This document shows positions 8,252-15,461 of a DNA stretch of 64,000 nt, one piece after another (position 1 is the first letter of the stretch; the number at the start of each line of letters is the position of its first letter). The stretch lies in NCBI RefSeq assembly GCF_012641275.1, contig NZ_JABAIA010000002.1, positions 806,001-870,000 of the forward strand. The letters are read 5' to 3'. The DNA comes from Chitinophaga varians (GTDB lineage Bacteria; Bacteroidota; Bacteroidia; Chitinophagales; Chitinophagaceae). Position numbers and translations under genes: made by a program. The notes under the pieces are model-generated. The model was not told the DNA's origin. It ran no database searches and worked only from the letters and a program-made list of their open reading frames with translations.

Positions 8252-8259
8252 TATCTTTG
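8252..8259 (+). promoter_or_regulatory. -7 promoter element (TATCTTTG) ahead of the sigma factor
   Basis: TATCTTTG is a perfect TAnnTTTG match 24 bases upstream of the ATG at 8283. A start of transcription about six bases downstream would exclude the longer reading frame beginning at 8214. No good -33 is visible at the usual spacing. Confidence 0.5.
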
Positions 8260-8282
8260 ACTATAGTTATCAAAACCTACGC

Positions 8283-8858
8283 ATGGAGTTGCAACATCCA
8301 GGTGATACTTCGTTACTGGAAAAAGAAGACGTATTAACTTTTGAACAGGCATTTAAAACCCATTTTAAAGGCTTGCACGCCTATGCCTGCACCATATTGA
8401 AAGATGAAATAATGGCGGAGGAAATGGTGCAGAACGTATTCTGCAAACTATGGGAGAAATCAGGAGATATTAAGATCAAACAAACCATCTCCGGTTACCT
8501 GTACAGGGCAGTATATCATGAGAGCATCAATTATCTGCGCCATCAGAAAGTAAAAGCTACGCATCAGGCACATACCCAATATCAAATGAGCAATAACAGG
8601 GATACCGGCAATACTTCCGGCAAAGTGACCATGCGGGAACTGGAAGAAAAACTGGACAAAGCGCTACGCGACCTGCCGGAAAAATGCAGGACTGTATTCC
8701 AGTTGAGCCGCTTCGAAGAATTAAAATACCAGGAGATCGCTGATAAACTCGATATCTCGATAAAAACAGTCGAGAACCAGATGGGCAAAGCCTTGAAGCT
8801 GTTGCGGCTCAACCTGGTGGATTTCCTTCCCCTGTTGTTAATATTGCTCCATCTTTAA
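8283..8858 (+). CDS. ECF RNA polymerase sigma factor (FecI-like)
   Basis: A 191-residue ECF sigma factor that redirects RNA polymerase under control of the adjacent anti-sigma factor. Region 2 spans about 20-90 (FEQAFKTHFKGLHAYACTILKD; MAEEMVQNVFCKLWEK; SGYLYRAVYHESINYLRHQK). Region 4 spans about 125-180 (LPEKCRTVFQLSRFEELKYQEIADKL, then the helix-turn-helix ISIKTVENQMGKALKLLR). A short hydrophobic tail, FLPLLLILLHL, ends the protein. The frame is open back to GTG 8214, but the promoter-like TATCTTTG at 8252-8259 and the family's usual 180-200 residues favour ATG 8283. It is ten bases ahead of fecR and in the same operon. Confidence 0.93.
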   Translation: MELQHPGDTSLLEKEDVLTFEQAFKTHFKGLHAYACTILKDEIMAEEMVQNVFCKLWEKSGDIKIKQTISGYLYRAVYHESINYLRHQKVKATHQAHTQYQMSNNRDTGNTSGKVTMRELEEKLDKALRDLPEKCRTVFQLSRFEELKYQEIADKLDISIKTVENQMGKALKLLRLNLVDFLPLLLILLHL

Positions 8859-8868
8859 ACCTTCTACC

Positions 8869-9849
8869 GTGAAAAAGCAAACTGACCATATAAATGATGA
8901 TCTGCTGGTGAAATATATGCTGGGCATCACCACACCGGTAGAAAAACAAGCGGTGGACGCATGGATGGCCGCCGATACGGCCAACGCCAAATATTACGAA
9001 CATTTTCAGCTCATCTGGAACGAAAGTAAAAAGCTGGCCGCTGTCAGCACCGTTAATGAAGACGACGCCTGGAAACGTTTCCAGCAAAGGGTTGGCGCCA
9101 GCGAAGACGCAGGCGGCGCCCGCGTGATCAAAACAGATTTCTCTACCTGGCGCCGTAACCTGGCCATAGCAGCCACTTTATTGGTACTGCTAGGAGCAGC
9201 AGGGTTCTGGTTCATGAAATCGTCCCGCCCGCAACATACCATCTACGCCAGCAATGCTGTCAGACTGGACACATTGCCCGACGGATCATTCGTTACCCTG
9301 AACAAACAATCTTCTATCAGTTATGCTACCTCTTTCAGTAAAGAAAGACAGGTGAAACTGGAAGGCGAAGCCTTCTTCAATGTGGCACAGGACCCGGGAC
9401 GCCCTTTTGTGATCACCGTAAATGACGTGACCGTAAAGGTACTCGGCACATCGTTCAACATCAAAAGCACCAACGGTAAAACAGAAGTCATTGTGGAAAC
9501 AGGCGCAGTAGAAGTAACCAAACAACATCACAGCGTACAACTGCAGCACCACGAAAAAGCTGTTGTCACAGACCAGGACGCCGCGCCGGTGAAACAACAA
9601 AACACTGATGAGCTGTATAATTACTACCGCACTCAAACATTCGTATGTAACAATACCCCATTGTGGAAACTGGTGGACATACTGAATGAAGCGTACGGTG
9701 TTAATATCGTAATCGCCAATGCCGGCAAGCGCGATCTGCCGATCAACGTTACCTTCAGTAACAGTTCGCTCGACAGTACCCTGAATATCATCGGGCTCAC
9801 CTACGGTATCACCGTAGAACAAAATGGAACCAATATCACCCTGAAATAA
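8869..9849 (+). CDS. FecR-family anti-sigma factor
   Basis: 326 residues. The cytoplasmic sigma-binding part (1-95) is followed by one membrane helix at about 97-116 (NLAIAATLLVLLGAAGFWF). The periplasmic FecR domain covers about 125-225 (TLPDGSFVTLNKQSSISY; VKLEGEAFFNVAQDPGRPF; VKVLGTSFNIKST). A DUF4974-type C-terminal domain lies at about 255-326 (LWKLVDILNEAYGVNIVI). This domain is structurally related to STN domains and usually receives the STN domain of a TonB-dependent transducer. Here the next gene carries an STN domain but no TonB-dependent barrel. It should hold or activate the sigma factor at 8283 in response to that partner. Confidence 0.93.
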   Translation: MKKQTDHINDDLLVKYMLGITTPVEKQAVDAWMAADTANAKYYEHFQLIWNESKKLAAVSTVNEDDAWKRFQQRVGASEDAGGARVIKTDFSTWRRNLAIAATLLVLLGAAGFWFMKSSRPQHTIYASNAVRLDTLPDGSFVTLNKQSSISYATSFSKERQVKLEGEAFFNVAQDPGRPFVITVNDVTVKVLGTSFNIKSTNGKTEVIVETGAVEVTKQHHSVQLQHHEKAVVTDQDAAPVKQQNTDELYNYYRTQTFVCNNTPLWKLVDILNEAYGVNIVIANAGKRDLPINVTFSNSSLDSTLNIIGLTYGITVEQNGTNITLK

Positions 9850-9864
9850 TCGTAGCTGAAGTGT

Positions 9865-11673
9865 ATGCCGTTTAGCAGAACATTGACAATATTGATACTG
9901 ATCATCACCCTTCCGTTTTACACACAGGCACAAGGCCTGCTCAACAAGACCGTGACGGTGGAGGCGAAAAAACAAAAGTTATCGGAAGTATTAAATATCA
10001 TTTCCCGACAGGGTGGTTTTTATTTCTCCTATATCAGCAACATTCTCCCGCAAGACAGCCTGGTCAGCATATCGGTAAAAAACAAAACGGTCCGGCAAAC
10101 CCTTGACCAGCTGCTGGACGGAGAATATCTCTACAAGGAATCGGGCAACTATATCATTCTCTTTAAAAAATCTCCCGGACAAAATTATTATCAGATCACG
10201 GGGTTCGTCACGGACAGTAAAACAGGGCAACGGGTACCCAATGCCAGTGTGTACGAACGACAGCAACTCATTTCAACTTTAACGAACAACGACGGATATT
10301 TCAGGCTGCGGTTGCGGGATAAAACCCCTACCGCAGCCATCAGCATTAGTAAGGACCTGTATACCGACACCTCTGTAACGGTGCATGGAGGGCAGGACCA
10401 GGAAGTGGCTGTGAATATTTCACCGGTAAGTTATCAGTTAAGGGTGGTGGAAATCACCGGCCATAATACGAAGGTGGAAAAGACCTGGTGGGGCCGCACG
10501 ATATTGTCTTCCCGTCAGAAAATGCAGAGCCTCAACATCGGCAGTTTCTTCGCAGACAAACCTTATCAGGCCTCACTGACGCCCGGACTGGGCTCCCATG
10601 GCAGGATGAGCAGCCAGGTGGTCAATAAATTCTCAATCAATGTTATTGGCGGTTATACCGCAGGTGTAGATGGTTTTGAACTGGGCACCGTGTTCAATAT
10701 AGTGAAAGGTAATATGCAGCATGTGCAGATAGGCGGTGTTCTCAATGTGGTAGGTGGAAAAACCAACGGCGTGCAGCTGGCCGGTGTACACAACCAGGTG
10801 CTGGATTCCATGCGTGGCGTGCAGGTAGGCGGTGTGAGCAACATCGTGGAGGGAAGCACCAACGGCGTACAGATTTCGGGTGTTGTGGGCCAGATACACG
10901 GCGACATGGAAGGAGTGCAGGCACAGGGCGTAGTGGGCATTGTTAAAGGCAATGTAGCTGGCTGGCAGGTATCTGGCGTGAGTAACCACACGTACGGTAA
11001 CATGTCCGGCGCACAGATAAGCGGCGTGTACAACTATGCCGGCCGTGATGTCAATGGCGCACAGATATCAGACCTCGGCAATATCAGTCATGGTACTGTG
11101 AGAGGTGTGCAACTCGGCGTCCTTTTTAACTATGCCAGACATCTGAAAGGCGTGCAGATTGGCCTCGTCAATATCGCAGATACTTCTTCCGGTTACACTA
11201 TCGGTCTTGTTAACATCGTCAAACATGGTTATCATAAGCTGTCGATATACACCGGTGACGTCATTAATTATAATGTTGCCTGGAAAACGGGTAGCAGTAA
11301 GCTGTACAGCATTTTGGTCGCAGGGATGAACACCGGCGACAGGAAAGTATATTCTTTCGGATATGGTATCGGAAGAGAATTCAACTTCAACAAACATTTG
11401 TTCCTCGGCGTGGAGATCACCGCTCAGAACACGTATACAGGTAGTGATGAAGACTTCTCGCAGCTGATCCGTGTACGCCCTTCGCTGAATTATCGTATCT
11501 CTGATAAAATATCCATCTTTGCGGGACCTTCTTTGTCACTTCATGTGTATGATAAGTGGAACCCCAAACCGGGCTACCTGCCTGAAATTCCGGGACCAGC
11601 CTATCATCCTTTCAAGCTCGGGGATTCCGGCAATGGATGGATAGGATGGCAGGCCGGCATCACTATTTTCTGA
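9865..11673 (+). CDS. STN domain + carboxypeptidase-regulatory-like domain + LA_2272-type surface repeats
   Basis: 602 residues with a signal peptide (1-23). An STN domain follows at about 24-105 (VTVEAKKQKLSEVLNIISRQ; VSISVKNKTVRQTLDQLLDG), then a carboxypeptidase-regulatory-like beta-sandwich at about 108-190 (ITGFVTDSKTGQRVPNASV). After a linker come at least ten tandem repeats of about 16 residues with the pattern (N/R/E)GVQ(I/V)xGVxNxxxGxx, at about 275-435. Examples are NGVQLAGVHNQVLDSM and RGVQVGGVSNIVEGST. The end (about 450-602) looks like outer-membrane beta-strands, finishing GWIGWQAGITIF. Such repeats occur in LA_2272-family surface proteins of unknown function. STN normally sits on TonB-dependent transducers; here plug and TonB barrel are absent. 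It probably signals through the FecR just upstream (16-base gap). Confidence 0.85.
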   Translation: MPFSRTLTILILIITLPFYTQAQGLLNKTVTVEAKKQKLSEVLNIISRQGGFYFSYISNILPQDSLVSISVKNKTVRQTLDQLLDGEYLYKESGNYIILFKKSPGQNYYQITGFVTDSKTGQRVPNASVYERQQLISTLTNNDGYFRLRLRDKTPTAAISISKDLYTDTSVTVHGGQDQEVAVNISPVSYQLRVVEITGHNTKVEKTWWGRTILSSRQKMQSLNIGSFFADKPYQASLTPGLGSHGRMSSQVVNKFSINVIGGYTAGVDGFELGTVFNIVKGNMQHVQIGGVLNVVGGKTNGVQLAGVHNQVLDSMRGVQVGGVSNIVEGSTNGVQISGVVGQIHGDMEGVQAQGVVGIVKGNVAGWQVSGVSNHTYGNMSGAQISGVYNYAGRDVNGAQISDLGNISHGTVRGVQLGVLFNYARHLKGVQIGLVNIADTSSGYTIGLVNIVKHGYHKLSIYTGDVINYNVAWKTGSSKLYSILVAGMNTGDRKVYSFGYGIGREFNFNKHLFLGVEITAQNTYTGSDEDFSQLIRVRPSLNYRISDKISIFAGPSLSLHVYDKWNPKPGYLPEIPGPAYHPFKLGDSGNGWIGWQAGITIF

Positions 11674-11746
11674 TTTTTGTTGTACTGGCATAGGGGTAGT
11701 TGTTTTCTGACGTGTCGTTAATCAATACGCATTAATACACACAGAT

Positions 11747-12886
11747 ATGAGAACAGATACCTTGACCAGAATTACCGTTTTATCCCTCCTGACCGTTATC
11801 AGTTTAACCGTTAAGGTACTGGGACAATCAGCTGTCAGACCAGCACACGTGGGCATTGTTTACCCACTCAGCACCAACGGCACACAGGCTGCCGAATACA
11901 CCAACCGTTTTTCACTGCATGCCATTGCCGGCCTGTCCGGGGGCGAAACTGGCGCTGCTATATCCGGTGTGTCCAACATTATCAAGGGACGTGCCACAGG
12001 AGCCGCCGTGGCCGGCTTTTCCAATCATATCGGCCTGTTGCAGAATGGCGCCGCTATTTCAGGGTTTATGAACTCGGTAAAACAAACTTCGCAGGGTGTA
12101 ATGGCGACGGGCTTCATTAACCTGGGAGGAGAGATGCACCGCGGATATCAGGTGGCCGGTTTTGGGAACTTCGCATACAAAAGCGATCCCACCAGCGGAC
12201 AGATATCCGGTTTTATAAACCATACCGACAGCGTGGGCGAGGCTGTTACGGGCTTTATCAACAGCCATCGCTCCGCTAAGGTACAGATAGCGGGCGCTAT
12301 TAATGTGACCAAAGATGCAAATGTACAGGTAGGAGGTCTTTTGAACGTCGCTAAAAAAGTGAAAGGCGTACAGGTAGCAGGTTTGCTGAATATTGCCGAT
12401 AGCAGTGACTATTCAATTGCGCTGATCAACATCGTGAAACATGGCGAAAAACAAATCAGCCTCAGCATCGATGAAACATCCAACACGATCCTTGCCTTCA
12501 AGTCCGGTGGCCGTGTGCTGTATGGTATTCTGGGCGTAGGATATAACTTCAAAAATGATTCTGCTACGCGTTATGCATTTCAGGGTGGTATAGGCGCGCA
12601 CCTGTTTGTGAACTCCCACTTCCGCGTTAACATCGAAGCTGTTCATACCACCAATACCGACTTTCATAAAGTGGTCTTCAACAAAGGTACTTTTGGCGTT
12701 TACCCGGCCTACCGCTTTGGCAACAACATAGAAGTGTTTGCCGGCCCTACTTTTAACTGGGTACATACCAAAGACGGTGTGGGCGAAGATCTGGCGCCTT
12801 ACTACATCTGGTCCAAACATCGCAGAAACGATAAGTTTGACGGCGCATACATTGGCGGATCATTGGGAGTGCAGGTACGATTGTAA
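11747..12886 (+). CDS. LA_2272-type surface repeat protein without STN domain
   Basis: 379 residues with a signal peptide (about 1-26) and then no STN or sandwich domain. Repeats of about 16-20 residues begin near 55 (GAAISGVSNIIKGRAT, GAAVAGFSNHIGLLQN, GAAISGFMNSVKQTSQ, GYQVAGFGNFAYKSD) and run to about 225. The segment VKGVQVAGLLNIADSSDYSIALINIVKHG is clearly homologous to KGVQIGLVNIADTSSGYTIGLVNIVKHG in the upstream protein. The C-terminal 150 residues share the same beta-strand-rich end with Gly-aromatic periodicity (GGSLGVQVRL at the terminus), suggesting an outer-membrane barrel. It is a paralogue of the previous gene and shares its transcription direction (73-base gap). Function unknown. 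Confidence 0.82.
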   Translation: MRTDTLTRITVLSLLTVISLTVKVLGQSAVRPAHVGIVYPLSTNGTQAAEYTNRFSLHAIAGLSGGETGAAISGVSNIIKGRATGAAVAGFSNHIGLLQNGAAISGFMNSVKQTSQGVMATGFINLGGEMHRGYQVAGFGNFAYKSDPTSGQISGFINHTDSVGEAVTGFINSHRSAKVQIAGAINVTKDANVQVGGLLNVAKKVKGVQVAGLLNIADSSDYSIALINIVKHGEKQISLSIDETSNTILAFKSGGRVLYGILGVGYNFKNDSATRYAFQGGIGAHLFVNSHFRVNIEAVHTTNTDFHKVVFNKGTFGVYPAYRFGNNIEVFAGPTFNWVHTKDGVGEDLAPYYIWSKHRRNDKFDGAYIGGSLGVQVRL

Positions 12887-12912
12887 TTACTGGCTTGTGT
12901 TTTATAAAAAGT

Positions 12913-12944
12913 AAAAGGAGCAGACCACGACCTGCTCCTTTTTT
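12913..12944. terminator. Bidirectional terminator between convergent genes
   Basis: AAAAGGAGCAG (12913-12923) pairs with CTGCTCCTTTT (12932-12942). It is flanked by an A-run on the left and a T-run on the right, so it can terminate both the surface-repeat operon and the convergent beta-propeller gene. Confidence 0.9.
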
Positions 12945-12965
12945 GTTTTAATATATTCGTTCACG

Positions 12966-13832
12966 TTATTTCCCGGGAGAGAAGCGCAGGACATTGCCTT
13001 CCATCATAGCAGGCGTGACCACGTCTCCGTTTTTGTCGAGTGTGAAATCGGCAGGGCCGGGGATGGGTTCTTTATTGACCGTGGTGGTTTTTCCTGTTTT
13101 GAGATCTACTTCCAGGACCACTCCTTTCTTTTCAAAGGCCACCCAGTCAGAAACCAGCAATGTATTGTGGTTGGTGAGCATGATGCCATCGTAGTAACCG
13201 GTGCGGTCTGTGAGGCGGACAAACTTTTTATTTGCCGGCGCCAGGTCTACGTAGCCTATTTCACCATTGGGCGTGCCGGCGGAGCCAAAGCCGCATACGT
13301 AGAGGCGTTTCCGTTTACTGTCATAAATAACGCCGTTGGCGCCCTTTACCGGATTGTCGAATGTCAGCTCTTCGTAACGGGGATGTGCGCCCAGGTGTAC
13401 GAGGTATACTTTGTTGATGTCCGTGGCAGAAACAAAAACGGTGGAATCGTTCATGGGTGCGATATCGTTGAGCATTACGCTGCCGGTGGCCGCCATGTCG
13501 AGCGTGAAGACCTCTTTGCCGGTAGATATGTCAAATCCCCTGAGCTTGTCCACGTCTGGTGTGTAGAGGATATTATGCAGAATCCATGTGCCTTTGGGCG
13601 AGTCCAGTCCGCTGGCGAATACTTTGACTTCTCCCTGGCTGTTCATTTTGTACAGCACACCGTCGCCGTCTTTTTTGGTAGGGTCTCCACCAGTGTCGGA
13701 AATGTAATAATCGCTACCGTGAATGTATACACTTTCAGGGGCTTTCATGGCCGTGCGGTTAAGCTGCTGCATCTGGCCAAAGCTGCTGCCGGCGGCGGCC
13801 AGCAAAGGAAGCAGCAAATGAATTGTTTTCAT
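12966..13832 (-). CDS. Secreted SMP-30/NHL-like beta-propeller protein
   Basis: 288 residues with a signal peptide (about 1-19, ending SSFGQ). The repeated propeller blades have the pattern GxLYKMNSQGEVKVFASGLDSPKG (about 60-82), IYDSKRKRLYVCGFGSAG (about 170-187) and a final blade FTLDKNGDVVTPAMMEGNVLRFS. The APESVYIHGSDYYISDTGG segment (about 31-49) is the classic first blade of SMP-30/gluconolactonase-like proteins. Unlike the cytoplasmic homologue at 5940, it is exported and has weaker conservation of the metal ligands, so a lactonase activity is not assured. Single gene between two unrelated neighbours. Confidence 0.8.
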   Translation of the reverse strand: MKTIHLLLPLLAAAGSSFGQMQQLNRTAMKAPESVYIHGSDYYISDTGGDPTKKDGDGVLYKMNSQGEVKVFASGLDSPKGTWILHNILYTPDVDKLRGFDISTGKEVFTLDMAATGSVMLNDIAPMNDSTVFVSATDINKVYLVHLGAHPRYEELTFDNPVKGANGVIYDSKRKRLYVCGFGSAGTPNGEIGYVDLAPANKKFVRLTDRTGYYDGIMLTNHNTLLVSDWVAFEKKGVVLEVDLKTGKTTTVNKEPIPGPADFTLDKNGDVVTPAMMEGNVLRFSPGK

Positions 13833-13893
13833 AATGTTGAGTGTTTAAGGCAAAGGTAGGGGCGGTCCGGGGCAGCACGATAACATAAAGCGT

Positions 13894-14760
13894 TCAGAAA
13901 ATAGCAATTTTGGCCCGTTGCGCATTTTTAGGCGTATCGCCGTAGCGGCTTTTGTATTGTTTGATGAAATAGGAGGCGCTTTCAAACCCACATTCGTCCG
14001 CTACTTCATTCACATTTTTCTGTGTATTCCGCAGCAGGTAATCGGCATGTTTCAGCCGTTCATCGTTGATCCATTTTTTAGGCGGCGCATGGTATATTTT
14101 GGCGAATTCCCTTTTGAAGGCGGAGAGGCTTAATCCGCACAGGGCGGCATATTCCTGAAGAGACAATGGTTTTAGCAAATGTTCACGGATAGTGAGGGTG
14201 AGATTTTCCGTGCTGGTATCGAACATGTGATGCAGGAAAGCCAGTACCTGCGCGCGATGAGGGCCTGCAAGCAATAACAGGAATACTTCCTGTATTTTCA
14301 GCTCCAGCAGTTTGCGGGTATTTTCGTTGGGCCGTTCCATATAGCCGATGATACTGTTGCGCACATTGACCAGCTGTTCAGAGCAGGGCAACACCATGGG
14401 GATATTTGTACGCGCTTTTTTGATGTCGTCCATTTCCTCCAGGAAAGAGCGGAGGATATGATCATCCACACAAAGCATCAGGCCCTGAAAGGTGCCTTCC
14501 GGTTCCGGCAGCAGGGCAGACATGAAGTAAGTACCTCTTTTGAGCAGTATCAGATCGCCTGCTGCCGCTACAATTTCCTCGTCCGGCAGATGGATGTGTT
14601 TACTGCCTGAAATGATGAATACGAGGGTATTTCCGGTAAGGAACCCTTCGGCTTTGGCCTGGCGTTCCACCAGTTTAAACCATGCCAGGGCAGATTTACC
14701 GGCGCGGTTAATACACATGCCCGGAAAACTGCCAAATTCCTGCGGTAAACGATACAACAT
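13894..14760 (-). CDS. AraC-family transcriptional regulator
   Basis: 288 residues. The N-terminal half is a cupin-like sensor region (GNTLVFIISGSKHIHLPDEE; AAAGDLILLKRGTYFM, about 42-80). The C-terminal AraC DNA-binding domain (about 195-285) has two helix-turn-helix motifs: SLQEYAALCGLSLSAFKREF and NVNEVADECGFESASYFIKQYK, the latter followed by the typical YGDTPKN. Inducer and target are unknown. It is divergent from the lipoprotein gene at 14872, which may be its target, and lies next to the beta-propeller gene at 13832 in the same direction with a 61-base gap. Confidence 0.92.
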   Translation of the reverse strand: MLYRLPQEFGSFPGMCINRAGKSALAWFKLVERQAKAEGFLTGNTLVFIISGSKHIHLPDEEIVAAAGDLILLKRGTYFMSALLPEPEGTFQGLMLCVDDHILRSFLEEMDDIKKARTNIPMVLPCSEQLVNVRNSIIGYMERPNENTRKLLELKIQEVFLLLLAGPHRAQVLAFLHHMFDTSTENLTLTIREHLLKPLSLQEYAALCGLSLSAFKREFAKIYHAPPKKWINDERLKHADYLLRNTQKNVNEVADECGFESASYFIKQYKSRYGDTPKNAQRAKIAIF

Positions 14761-14871
14761 ACAACGCAGATTAAAAAAATGAAGCTTTTTACAAATATCA
14801 GGATTTCTCCATTTATAGGAGGAATATTTATGGCATTGTATTTGAATAAATCCATACCAAACACCTTGTAT

Positions 14872-15291
14872 ATGAAAAGATGGCTATACTTATTACCCCT
14901 GCTCATGATTGCCGCGGTATTCTCCAGTTGTACCAAAACCACTAATGAAGTTGTTATTCCCAACAAGACGATCTTCTTCACCATGACGCCTGATCAATGG
15001 ACGTTGGATAATAACGGTGTGTATTTCATTCAATTCAACAACCTCCCGGAACTCGACCAGAACGCCAATCAGAATGATGGCGTGGTGGTGTCTATCGCCC
15101 GTCAGCAGAACGGAGGCTATGAGCTCTACGAGCTTTTACCGGAAGTGTTCAACAACGAATCCTACAATGTGATTCACACTACTGGTAAACTGGTGGTAGA
15201 ACTTCGCGGGCCTAACAATACAGTTGCCCAGAAGCCTAATGTGACCATGAAATTCAAAATTGTGATCATACCATCCAATAACGTGTCTTAA
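14872..15291 (+). CDS. Lipoprotein of unknown function
   Basis: 139 residues. The start at 14872 (MKRWLYLLPLLMIAAVFSSC) is chosen over the longer open frame because it gives a textbook lipoprotein signal with lipobox FSSC, the Cys at residue 20. The mature part is beta-rich with no recognised domain: IFFTMTPDQWTLDNNG, then QNDGVVVSIARQQNGGYELYELLPEVFNNE, ending MKFKIVIIPSNNVS. Small lipoproteins of this form, with TKT after the Cys, are common in Chitinophagaceae. It is followed by a hairpin terminator and preceded by the divergent AraC regulator. Confidence 0.75.
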   Translation: MKRWLYLLPLLMIAAVFSSCTKTTNEVVIPNKTIFFTMTPDQWTLDNNGVYFIQFNNLPELDQNANQNDGVVVSIARQQNGGYELYELLPEVFNNESYNVIHTTGKLVVELRGPNNTVAQKPNVTMKFKIVIIPSNNVS

Positions 15292-15310
15292 ATTTTTTGA
15301 ACTTAATATG

Positions 15311-15343
15311 AAGGGCTTTCGCAGCAATGCGGGAGCCTTTTTT
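15311..15343 (+). terminator. Intrinsic terminator after the lipoprotein
   Basis: Imperfect stem AAGGGCTTTCGCA/TGCGGGAGCCTT with loop GCAA, followed by TTTT. It lies 20 bases after the stop. Confidence 0.75.
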
Positions 15344-15461
15344 ATTGCCTTTATCTGACCTTTCGTCCTTTGTTAATTGTGGCATAACATACTTTTTGTT
15401 ATTTTAACCCGCTTAAAGCAATCCTGTTGGATGCTTACAGCTGAACAATAAAAAGTATTTC

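Noticed and set aside
8214-8282. A longer N-terminus of the sigma factor starting at GTG 8214
   Set aside because: It contains a perfect -7 promoter element at 8252-8259 and exceeds the usual family length; ATG 8283 is preferred, although the longer form is not excluded.
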